Notes under the pieces: model-generated
What the model was told of the DNA's origin: nothing
Database searches by the model: none
Seen by the model: only the letters and a program-made list of their open reading frames with translations
Made by a program: the position numbers and the translations under genes
Origin: Apostichopus japonicus
Taxonomy: Eukaryota; Echinodermata; Holothuroidea; Aspidochirotida; Stichopodidae
Direction of reading: 5' to 3'
Length of the DNA: 64,000 nucleotides
Assembly (NCBI RefSeq): GCF_037975245.1
Contig: NC_092579.1
Location: forward strand, 13,004,678-13,068,677
Part shown: piece after piece, positions 38,331 to 50,700 of the stretch
Numbering within the stretch: position 1 is the stretch's first letter
Layout of the letters: each line of letters begins with the position of its first letter

Positions 38331-40986
38331 AATGCAACACCGAAATGATGAAGTTGCTAATTTGTACGCATTGGTAAAGTTGTCAATAATCTAACAACTA
38401 TCATTAATATATTTTCCCTAATGTTTAGCAGTTTCTCCACGTAGTCACTCACATAGACATAAGTTATTTCTCTTAATATGTGTTTCATCAGGTCTTTCAT
38501 CAAGACTAATAAGTCTTTCATCGGGTAACACTGAGACAAATATTTACCAATATCAAAGACATATCCAAGATGAGAGCTTTCAAGTACCTGCATGTATATC
38601 ACCCATATTGATTTTATCAGAAAGTCAGTTTTACTTATGCCATGTCTTATGTTAAGGAAATGTTTTCATGTTCCAATGTGGCAACGTGGCAATGTGGCTA
38701 AACACATATGACACAAAATGCGCTATGAAATATTTTGTATTTTAACACTCAAAGATCAATTTGCCATTTGTCAAGGACAAAATAAACAAACAGTATTGGA
38801 ATTATAACATGATTTTGTCCTTTTACTAAGCAGTGTTGCAACCAGTCATGACCAGTTAATCACTCAACTTTAGAGCTGTTTGTCCAGTATTTCCCCGTTG
38901 AGATAATACAGTGACCCAAATCAGGGGAAGGTAAAATCACTGGCAATTGATGATTCAACGTAAAACTTAAAATAATGACATTCAAAATACTTCTTCTATT
39001 AAATGGGTAATTGTAATCCAGACTTTCATATCATCTTAACTTATTTTTATTGTGTTTAATAGTAATTAGTATTGCTTCCAATTTCAGTTTGTAAAAAAAT
39101 TGCCAAAAGTTTTGAAAAGTAAGTTCCCAGCGGTTCTGCAGCTGCAAATTATTACCAGAGTCTGAAATTAGATAACAAACTTTCTTGTTGAAATAAATCA
39201 CTTTTAGAGTGTAAATAAAATCAAAGTGTTGTTTGAAACAAAAGAGACCTTTGTTCGACTTTCTAGCATATTTTAGAGGCATTTCTGGTCACCTATCAGC
39301 TAGCTAAAGCTCAGTCTTTTATGTTTACCTTTGCATCTCATATACTGGACCTTTTCTTTCTTCTCTTTGCATTCAATGCAACCTTGAAAGGTCACAAGCA
39401 GAAAGTAATCAAATTATTCAATGGTGAGCATTAGGTAAGCCAGCAAAATATAGGAAACAGCAGGCAGTTATTCCATGGTCATTTTTCACACGTCAATTTC
39501 CAAGAATAGATTAATGTGCTAGTTGTACAAGTAACCCATTTTGAAGGTCAGCATTTGTAACTGTTATCTACCAAAAATTAATATATCCTTCTAAGTTAAT
39601 TTCTAAGACTGACAAAACTTTCCTTTTATATGGCAAATATTTCCATCTTCTTTTCATTTACTTCACTTTTACTTCAAAATACAGAACATGCAATAAATGA
39701 AATGTCAGATACAAAAATAATGGTAAACATGTATTAATGTCAATAGTAAGATAGTTTATTTACAATATATTGCTTATAAATTGAATTTTTTAAAGATGGC
39801 AATTCATCAAAGTGACCTACGTATCTTTGTTTTTTTGTTTTTTCGTTATCAGGTTTATCCACTTGATAAATTGCAATATGCAAATTTTCACGTTCCCCTT
39901 GTCTTTTCCATTTGCCTCCAACTTTCCAAATCATTGTCTAATTTACACATGCAAACCAATGATCATTACTGTGAACGTAGTTATTCAAAGAGTATATAGC
40001 AACCCCATCCCCATCAGCTTCTCCCCCTCCCCACCCCCAAAACCATGCAGTTAGTCTGGCACCCCAAGTGCAGAGCAAACAATTAGTTTGCATTGCGTCT
40101 GAGGAAAATATGCTTTGTGTTAGAATAAGAATTCCAGTCACTTTAATTGATGAGCCTCCAGTATCTGAACGGTCATTTCTCCAAAATTAAAATTGGAATA
40201 GAATGTACAAACTAGACTCATAACAGTTGTCTTTAATGATGTAAAAAAATATCAAAATTGACTCTGTCTAAAACAATCCTTTAAGTATAGCACCAATTCA
40301 CAGAATGGAACTTAAATTACAGACAAATATGTAATTTTCATTCCTTTAACACCATAACACCCACCCCACCCCCCAATCCTTAACCCAATCATTCAATGAT
40401 TTCTGATTTTTACAAGAACATTTTGAAGTTAGTCTTTGAGAAGGTCACCATGTGCAAGTATTCCTGATTTATGTTTACATTTTCATATGAGATGCCATAT
40501 TGGAGCTCACTTTCTGTTGTTTTTTTGCTACTGTTTTCAAGATGTATCTTCACTGTCAAAGTGTTGCCTTTGAATAAATAACTTGATATGATGGTTAAGT
40601 TGAATGTGGAAAAAATAAACATGTTGTCAAGTGTAATGTCTGAATACAATATCACCTGTAAAATTATTATAAAAAAAAAACGTGTGAATGCAACATTGAA
40701 TAACTACAAGCAGTCCCATCTTGAGGATTCTTTGATTATTGACTACTACTTGAGGTATATAGGGAACAAATTAGACAAGATCAGAATGCACTCTCAAATA
40801 TGTTGCAAATAAATCCTGTGACAAATCCTGTGTGGTTGCACTTCTTTCATATGTTCATTCTACTTCACACCAGGCTCAACCAAATTACTTGGGCAATGTC
40901 CTGTCTGAAATGTTCGAAACTTTCTCTTCCTGTTCAAGATTACTTTGTTATTACCTTCAACAGGAGATAAGAAATGATACTTAAGT
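38331..40986. other. TMF1-TOP3A intergenic region
   Basis: AT-rich, no conserved exon, tRNA or inverted-terminus element recognised. Short open frames are not protein-like. Confidence 0.5.
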
Positions 40987-41329
40987 CCTTTGTTATTACA
41001 TGCCCAGTATGCTAGCTAGGTTTAATCGCTAAAAACCTTTGTTATTACATGCACAGTATGCTAGCTAGGTTCAATCGCTACTAACCTTTGTCATTACATG
41101 CACAGTATGCTAGCTAGGTTCAATCGCTAAAAACCTTTGTTACTACATGCACCGTATGCTAGCTAGGTTCAATCGTTACAAACCTTTGTTATTTAATGCA
41201 CAGTATGCTAGCTAGGTTCAATCCCTACAAACCTTTGTTATTACATGCACAGTATGCTAGCTAGGTACAATCGTTACAAACCTTTGTTATTTAATGCACA
41301 GTATGCTAGCTAGGTTCAATCGTTACAAA
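40987..41329. repeat. 7 x 49-bp tandem array downstream of TOP3A
   Basis: Units start CCTTTGTTATTACATGCACA at 40987, 41036, 41085, 41134, 41183, 41232 and 41281, exactly 49 bp apart, each with the palindromic core GTATGCTAGCTAGG. Spacing is exact and base changes are few. There are no conserved-repeat/unique-spacer blocks, so it is not CRISPR-like. Confidence 0.95.
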
Positions 41330-41633
41330 AGTGTTCTAAGTCTTGAACAATGGTTGATAGTTTGTTGTGATAAAGTAACACAACAAACAAGCGTTAAAGC
41401 TTTTATTTAAATTTATTTAATGATTGGAGGAATTGGGAGTGACTTCGCCCAATTGCTTTAAGACAACATTTTCATGTAATAGTGTGCCTTCCATTCCCCT
41501 CCCCCGCCACCTCCCCCCACCCCCCCCCCCCCGTAAAAGAAAACATAACAAACTAGCAAACCATTCATAGGGTAAAATATTCCCCATACATATTCCCTCA
41601 GACATGCTTAAGATAGTTTAGTCTTTGCCTTCC

Positions 41634-41639
41634 TTTATT
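41634..41639 (-). terminator. Candidate TOP3A poly(A) signal AATAAA
   Basis: AATAAA on the minus strand about 100 bp past the TOP3A stop. This is the first canonical hexamer after the stop. Further AATAAA copies occur near 41402-41420, so the actual cleavage site is not decided by sequence alone. Confidence 0.4.
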
Positions 41640-41736
41640 TTTTTCCTCCTCCTAGTTTCCTTCAGGGTTTTGTTCATATGATGAACTCACAACCTCAGAT
41701 TCACTCGACGCAGAATTCACCGCTGAGACCGCCACG

Positions 41737-41768
41737 TCATTTGTCTGGACATGTTCTCCTCGTGTGAC
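41737..41768 (-). CDS. TOP3A: TOP3A window exon 20 (C-terminus and stop)
   Basis: 32 nt with TGA at 41739-41737. Completes [10 protein letters not shown], giving CxxCx4HxxxxC with exon 19, as in the vertebrate C-terminus GHTRPFCP. Acceptor GATTGTAG|GTCACA. A longer open frame starting VTRGEHVQ crosses the same bases but breaks the knuckle, so it is rejected. The intron before it is 4.8 kb because of a transposon-like insertion. Confidence 0.9.
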
Positions 41769-44700
41769 CTACAATCAAAGAGATAAAATGTGCCACAGTT
41801 ACATGATTTCGCAGATGCATAATTAATGCCTCGTTATGCATTCAATCTCGATGGTTTATAAAAACATTCTAGTTTTGGTACAATTGTGTAGTAAACGATC
41901 ACACAACAATGAGACGATGTACGTTTTTTTTTGGCCAATCCAATGGCCTGTTCGCCGAGATCGAGCAGAGAATGTTTTTCTTAACCTCAATTAAGGCACC
42001 TGGCAAAAAAAAGCGCTTTAGAAAGAGAAGATTCACGTGAACATCTCTAGGGGGATGTATCAAAGGCTGTCTTATTAAATAAAAGCCCTAAGTCACTACT
42101 TGCTTTCTTTTGAAAAAGGGAAACAACACAGATTCCATCATTGAGGGTACTGCAAGATGATGACACATATTTGACAAAACATCATCCCATTCCATATGAT
42201 TTATAACATTGGTATACATCCCCCATACCCCCCACACCACCCATACAGTACTGATTTCGCTTAACTCCCGTTAAAATTCGTTAAAAGGAAAATAACCGAA
42301 TTTCCACGTTTTGTCATCGAAATTCCCCGATTTTTATCGAAATTCCCCGAATTTTAACGATTGGTTATTTCAGTCATTTCCTTCGTGGAATTTTCAACGA
42401 TACGTTGAAATTCTTTTTTAAACGAAATAGAAGGTCAACGTGTGGTTACGCGAAACGTCGGAAAACGAGCAACTTCGTTTATTAGTATTGATTAGACTTT
42501 GGAACAGTCGTTTGAAGGCAGGAATTTTCTCAAGAGCATTCCTGTACTTGCATGAGTAGTGACACTCAAAGAAACATGTAGTGAAACTGACGGGGGACGT
42601 TTTCTAACTGTGAACCCCAAACACAGTGACATAAGTCTTAACTTCGCCAGGACGTAAGAAAGAATGCAGTCAAAGCTATGTACCACGAGGCACCCTTCCA
42701 GATAAATTAGAGTGCTGTTTAACCATTTAAATAACAATGGACATATAAACTTGGTTTACTTGCAGATTACGAAAAATAGTTATTTTTTAGAGATGTAAAT
42801 TTGTTTTTTTATTAGAGTTGGAGTATGAAACTTTGTTTCTGAGCGAAAACATGTAACTTGAAGCAAAATAAAGATGCCCCGCCCATTCTGCGAGGACGCT
42901 TCCATTTTTAGAAAAGGCGTTTTCTCTTTTTATTTTTTCTATTTTGTTTACTTTTAAACATGAAAATTATTTTAAAATATCTAAAGAACTTAGTAATGTA
43001 CTGCAAACTATCTATAAAAACAGAAAAACGATGTTTTAGGTATGAATAATGTGTTTAATATAACTAAAGTAGTAGGCCAATAGTCATGAGCTCATGATGA
43101 TAGTGTCGTCAATTCGTTTTCTCAGTTTATATTTGCGACATATCACCCGTGTACATCGATCAATGGCATGGTGAAAACCCCGTGTGAAAATATGTTGACC
43201 CCAAAAGACGCAAATGGCCGTTCTAGAAAGTACCGTCATAACATTAACAACACAAGGCCAGTTTGCTCTCTCAGGTCCGCACGTGTACAGCCATTTTTTC
43301 ACACATGATATTATGCTGTGCATGCATTGCGGGCGCGATTGCGGCAAACATAAAAGAAAATGAATGAAAATGAAAAACTTACGATATTTTTTCACAAATA
43401 TTGATGCTTAGATAAGTGCTTCCTCACAATCAACGAGCCGCCCTAAAATTCGCTCCGCTTACGGAAAAACTTCTATATATATAACAAATGGAAAAACCCG
43501 AGTTTTTACACACATAATTCCCACTGACATTGGTCACAGAACATAAGTAGGTCATTGACATTCGAACTTGGCAACTTGCCCAAGTTCATCGCACCATGGG
43601 AACGACACAACACATTGAACATGATGTTATATTCTCCCGCCATCTGGACGCCGAGTGTAATATGCAAATTATGAATGGTACTGCGCAGCGTGGTTAAATC
43701 TTAACCTATTGCGACACAAATTTTGGGAAGCTGTTGTTTGAAGTAACTTTTGTATCAAATGTAAGGTACTGTATCATGTATGTGACACAAGAGAAAGAAA
43801 ATGAAATCGGAGGCTGCTCGAACCAGTTTCAGCTTGATTTTTACAACCCATCGCACAACACGTGCGTGCGTAATTTGTTTTCTTAACATGACTTTTAATG
43901 AGTAAGTAGGAAAGGTGTTTAAGTTTGCTAATTTATGCGAGTTTTTGTTTAAAATCTTGTGATTGATAGACAAATATAGTCTTTTTTCTTCAAAAGTTAC
44001 GACGTTGCCAAAGGCCGAGTTATATAAATTCAGTGATCTGAACTTCTGAAGACCACGAATACTGATCATGTGTGTTAGGCAATTATTATTACACGAAAGG
44101 TTCGCAATATTATTGGGCCTAATTAGTAATTAACATACATTGATCGTTGTCTTGCTGCCTGAATTACTACCTGCTGGAAAAGAAAACCTTAATTATTGTA
44201 CTCATAACGTCCTATTTTCATTTAAAGTCCAGTAACGGTGCGTCGAAAAAGCCGCGATCGGGAAACGGCCTTTAAACGTTTAACCGACCGGCAGGCGATA
44301 CGGTGAAACGGTTAGCGAAATATCTGATAGGTCACACCCTTATTTAAACACACACAACAAAACGCCCTTATTCAATGAAAATATACTGAAAACCATATCG
44401 CAAAAACACAAAATCGCTTATAACTCGAAAACGGAAGGAGACATCGACTTTTGTCGGCTGTAAAGGGATTTCCTAAACCGAATTTTGATGCGCTCTATCC
44501 ACCTGTGTCATTTACGAGCTTCTCTGACGTAAGCTGCAGTACGTAATGTCTCTGTACCAGTTCCGCGAAATTTATTTACGCAGTAAACATTGTTCATTAT
44601 CTTTTCTTTCACAACGAATATTCAAAGTTGTGCTCCACACGCTTCACAGATATTGTTTTATGTCGTTCATTTTCAATTCTACTTTAAAATTACATTTTCG

Positions 44701-47700
44701 AACGATGCATTGCATGCCTTATCAAGCATTCCTGATTAGTAAAACTAAGGAAGGATATTCAAATATATATTATTTTCATTTGACATGATTTTATGAGTTG
44801 TTCCACTTGAAAAACGATGATAAAACCGAAAAACAAAACATTTACTTCTCATGTGACGCATACCGGGAGACTCATAAAAACTCCCCCTACTCATTAAAAT
44901 AAATTTATACATGCCGTCAGGCCAGTTGAAAGCCGTCAGGCCAGTTGAAAGCCCTCCCCAGTAATGTTTGATCAGCTCTTCCCAATATACAATACTCAAA
45001 TAAGCAATGAAAATATATTCATTTTCCACAGAAATCTACCCAACGTGGGCCCCAAGTCACTGCTTTATTTTCTTAGTAGTCATGGAAACAATTGTTTGCA
45101 ACTCTCTTGCTGGCCAGGTGTTTTCAAGTTTTATTAATAGCACGACTTTTGATTGGTTCATTCAATATAAACTTTCTATCCCTGCTGGATTGTTCTACTT
45201 ATATATATATGAATGAATATTTGGTTTTCAATTAACTAAGTAACAGATAACATCCATTCCATTACGAACAGTAGGGGTAAAATAATGTTTGCTTCTAGAG
45301 GCAGCCAGCCGTGAAGGTTCTGCAGTGCTAAACCCCCACGAAGATAAATACTATGCTAATTAACATAAGGTAGGCGTGAATTTGACAAAGCCAAGTTTAT
45401 GATTGGACTAAGCCTTTCAAAAAAGTTTGGTGGTGGGGATATCCAGGGTAGGGAATGCACATGTAAGCAGCATACTACAGGTGGCCCAGACCCAGGCTGC
45501 GACCTTACCAGGGCAGTCCATCTGCTTTCGCGAGCAACTTACAGTAACGGGTTAGGGGGGAAATAACAGTTTTTTTTTTGTTTTTTTTTTGCGTGCATTG
45601 AAGTCTGGAGATTTTTTGGACGGAATGCGCTCTCAGAAAAGTTTGAAAGTGAGTGCGGTTCTGTAGTAAACGGTACTGTAGTACGTCAAGTAACAGGAAT
45701 TTATTGGTAATAAAGATCTCTTTGATATCCAGCTACGACTGTTTCATTGTTGATATTTTTTTCTTGTTTTTTCTGACACTGCGTTCCTTGGTGAGTTACT
45801 TAAACTTATCTTAGTTTAATACTAGCCTATAACTTAAGTACTTGTTACGATCGACCAAGACTAGTTTTTATTATCCTAGCCAAATCATTTTTCAAACACC
45901 TAGTACAGAACTTACTCCGTCTTATATACAATCACACTTTTGCAACGTTTGTAATATTCCTCGGCAACTTCTGGTAGAGTCTGAAAACGGCTGTAGTTAC
46001 ACTAAGGATTCTATGCAAGTCACAACCTTGATATGTCTAGAATTGCCTTTGCGGTTTTTGATCGCGATAACTTTCGTGGAAATTTCGTTGAAACTTCGTT
46101 GACAACCGTGCCCGCAGTAGTCTAAATCTTGTCAACGAAATTAACCGATTTTCAACTTTTTTTATCGATTTTTAACTTTTGTTATCGATCGTTGATTTTT
46201 TTTCAACGGGAGTTAAGCGAAATCAGTACTGTACCCCCAAAAAAATGAAAGACCCACATTGTCAAATACATTTTGGTGGGATACTATGATATAAAGATTC
46301 CCAGCAGTAAATACAATGGATGTACATACATACAGTACCACTTTTTAAGAAATTCAACTGACATTTGTTTCAAATTTTATATACAAAATTTATTAATGTT
46401 TTTTCAAATATAAATTAAACACTGGAACTTGAGACTTTTTTATAATATTGTCATTATTTAGAAAACCGTGTCCTTCTAAAGTAGTTGAATATATTTAATT
46501 ATTTACATAACGTCAAAATTTGGCAGCTAAAAACAAAATCACAATATAGCAACACCGGGTATGTCATTCAATACTGGGTAAAACAGTGTTCCATGTGATA
46601 TTAAAATCTCACCTTGTTGACCACAGAGACCACAAGTGGGTGCTTTTCTTTGTTTAGTATCACCTCCATTGCCCCTTCCTCTTCCTCTTCCTCTTGAACC
46701 ACCATACCCACCTCTGCTTTGTCCCCTATTCCAACCCCCTTGTTGGCCTCCTGACAATAGGATAAAAAAGAATGCAAAAAAAAAACAAAATGAAGGATGA
46801 TCTTTTCCCTCAAGCCTCAAGGAAAATGAGAACAAATTTCGAAAAGGAGTCTTAAGGGATTCCTTTACTAGTACAGACTGTCTGACTGGCACCTTATGCA
46901 AGAAAGGAAAAGGGTATGCAATATGGATTTATTCAAAACTAAGAATTGGATAGCTCAGTTGGAAGAGTATAGTTTTTGCACTCATATTATAATGTTACTA
47001 ATTGCATGTTTATTTCTAGCAAGCAGCGACAAGTAATGATTGCAGGTAGCAGTATTTATGTAACAGAAATGACACCAAAAGATGTGAAATGAAAGACTGT
47101 GTGCATATGTGTGTGTATGCATGTTCCCCCCCCCCCCCCCCACATCTTTACAGTGATTCAGAATAATGTTATCAACTTTAATCTGAACATAAACTGTACA
47201 GAATCTTCTGGGAAGTCAAAACATGTTTGATTAATTTCAGTAATTTTTTTGTTTCGGCAAGTGGAATAATGATATTAAATTGAAACACACACCTCCACCA
47301 AATCCTGATTGCTGGTTTGCATCCTCATCAGCCCATTGAAATAATTTACACTGGCTATCCCGGGGCTTGCCGCAAACGTAAAATTTTCGGCCTTTGTTTG
47401 GTCCATCTTTCTGAACTGTTCTTCTGCAAGAAGACAAATAAATAATGAATTTTCATTAATCTGCACAGACTCCCTTCTTCATTCCGTTTACATATTTTTC
47501 AAACAAATCTCAAAGAAAAATCCTTTTCCAAACTGCATCAACAGTTTTGACAAGATTAAAATATCACAGACCCAGTTTACATGTGATGGTAAAACATTAA
47601 AGTTGAGTAAACTCCATCACATGTTTAACTCAATAATATAAATATGTAGGAACCATTTCCTCAAGAAAATTTCCCAAATACAGATTGAAGAGTGGGAAGT

Positions 47701-50700
47701 ATCAACTAATGGGTAAATAATACTAAACATATTTGCAAAACTTGAAGCCTATTTTGAGTTTCAAAGCCCTCACCCAAAACAATCTCCTACATGTCTTTGA
47801 TAGTGCACACTAATGTAGAGAAGATAAATGAACACATTTTAATATCTAGACTACATATTGTATGATAGCAGGTTCACTCTCTGTAGCCTCAAGACACTTG
47901 AAAATAATGCATAATCCCTTTAGCCGTAGGCCCGAATAGTGTATGTGCCGACATGATATGAAAATAACAAAATTTAAGGTATCTGTGCAAGTAAAACGTT
48001 TCTGGCAGAATATTATCCACATTCTGACAGAATTGATGAGCAGAAATAACCCGCTGATACTGGCAGCTAGGATTGGATGGAGTGGTACACAGTTTGATAT
48101 TAATATATCCAGACAGACAGATCGAGAGATGGACAGACAGACAGACAGACAGGTGTTTATATGACATTGTCATTGACAATGAATCATGCCATCTTGCTTG
48201 GTGCTCAGCATATAAGTATGGAGTGGAGGAACATGTGTGTCTGATTTGTAAATACGATTTAGCGCCCTTTGTGGCAGCTCATCGTGTATAGTCCACAGTG
48301 ACTTGAGAACGGTCATGGAATGATAATAGACGGTTGGTTATAGGCACTGCGCCATGAGCGTCTTCGGACGGATACCGGCGCAATACCAAGTGTACACATT
48401 ATTATAGTATTATTATTATGGTCAAAATGAATTTGGTCATATGACTGAAACTTACTCGACAGCAGCCTGGTTGCACTGGCATAATACCTCTCCCCATACA
48501 TTGGTGCTTCTACCGTTTTCATCATTGACAGATTCATAGCCACTGCCAGAACCTTCATTGCCAGATTGGAATCCCCCACCGCCGAAGGAACTGCTGCGAG
48601 GTTGCCAATTAGTGGACGAGGAGTTTGAGTTGAAGCCAGCGGTATTCTGGGTAGTTTCCTGATCGCTCCAGAGAAAAAAATTGCACTGACTTGATTGGCA
48701 CTTGAAAAACTTTCGACCTAGTGAGGGCAGAAAGGAGGCAAGGATGAGCAAGAATTATGAATGAAAACAATGAATGACTTGCATTAACTGTATCATAAAT
48801 AATACCTGTACTTGGACATAATAATAGGTAGGTTAGATTAAACCTAGTGAAAGCAGAATAGGTTAGGAGCAGCAAGAATTATGACAAAAATTAATGACTT
48901 GCATTAACTGTATCATAATTAATATCTGTACTTAGACATAATAATAAGTCGGTTAGATTAGACCTAGTGAAAGCAGAATAGGAGGTAAGGAGCAGCAAGA
49001 ATTATGGAAAAAATTAATGTCTTGTATTAATTGTATCATAATTAATATCTGTACTTGGACATAATTATAAGTAGATTATATTACAAAGCATGTACAATAC
49101 TTCAGAAAGTAACATCAGTACCAATGGCCTGCAAAATCTTCCTAAGGGTTCCATATTTTATTAATTTTTCTTGGAGGGGGGTGGGAGGGAGGGGGCAGAT
49201 ATCTAAGATCCAAACTGCACTCATTTGAAACATAATTACCTTGGTTAGGCCCGTCCTTCTTCACTGTCAGCTCAACAGCATCACTACCGCAGCTACAGAC
49301 CACTGCATTACTACCGCTGGCCTGATTGGAAAACCTATGACGAAATGAAATAAAGTTTAGTACTATAAGAGCTAAACTCACTGGCATAAGAGTAGGCTCG
49401 GGGATGCAGGTGTTTATAGAACTTTGATAGCAAACTATAATCACAAACTCATACATACACTTCACTGACTTGAATTCATGTGTGTTTATAGAACTTTGAT
49501 AGCAAACTATCATCACAAACTCATACAGCAAACTATCATCACAAACTCATACATACACTTCACTGACTTGAATTCATGTGTGTTCATAGAACTTTGATAG
49601 CAAACTAATCACAAACTCATACATACACTTCACTGACTTGAATTCATATGTGTTCATAGAACTTTGATAGCAAACTAATCACAAACTCATACATACACTT
49701 CACTGACTTGAATTCATGTGTGTTCATAGAACTTTGATAGCAAACTAATCGCATAACACATACATACCCTTTACTAACTTGAATTAATGTGTGTTTATAG
49801 AACTTTGTTAGCAAACTAATCAAACTCATACATACACTACACTTACTTGAATTATTGTGCGTTTATAGAACTTTGATAGCAAACTAATCACATAACACAT
49901 ACATACCCTTTATTAACTTGCATTAATGGTGTCCTCTGCTGAATGTCACCATTAAAGGGCCTGGAGGCACCCCTGTTTGACCTCTGACCTCTGTTTCCAG
50001 ATGATGAAGATGAGGACGATGCACCTCCTCTTCTACTTTGTGTGGACCGTGAGGAGCTGCCATGAGATGACTGGGATGAAGCTGTGTTTGAGTTAGAGCT
50101 GTAACTTCCAGATGATCTGTTATTACCTGCATGAGTGGCAGGGGAAACATATTTAGACATATGTAAACTCTCTTAATGACTACAAGACTGACCAAATGTA
50201 TCACACTGGTAGAAAGGAGAAGTACTTAACCAAATAATCAAATTGATTTATGACAAAGATAAAGTTTACCCCAAATTTTATTGCTATAATTGGTCTTTCA
50301 GGAACTTTTGCACTAAAGCTATGAGGTAAGGCCCCTTTCCCAAAATTGTGCAAATACTGAGCAAGATCTCCAACCCACATCCATCTCCCAGCCTCCCCCA
50401 CCCAATTCGAGCCAGGCAATGATAAACTTCAATATGACACTGATTTAGGCCAACATTAATTATTGATAATTTGATTTTCTGCACAAGAAATGTTGTAAAA
50501 TTTTCAATAGGAAAGCTATGGATTAAAGATCCTCTCCCAAAATATTACAAATACTGAGTTGTATAAAGTCATCATATGGCAAATAAACTTCATCCCACTG
50601 CTCCCCCCCCCCCCCCATGCTGGCACAACCCTCATTAATTGTAAATGACTCCAGCTTAGATAAAATGTTATTGACTTACTTCTGATTCCTTTAATACCAA

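Noticed and set aside
41642..41771. Longer reading of the last TOP3A exon beginning VTRGEHVQ
   Set aside because: It needs a different phase from exon 19 and destroys the conserved CCHC ending GHTRRTCP, which the other phase gives exactly.
42246..46231. Search for a transposase inside the 4.0-kb TIR element
   Set aside because: Open frames are short (about 100 codons at most) and none shows a DDE-type or helix-turn-helix pattern that I can recognise.
46943..47010. tRNA-like start GGATAGCTCAGTTGG
   Set aside because: Only an A-box-like stretch; no B box or closing stems follow.
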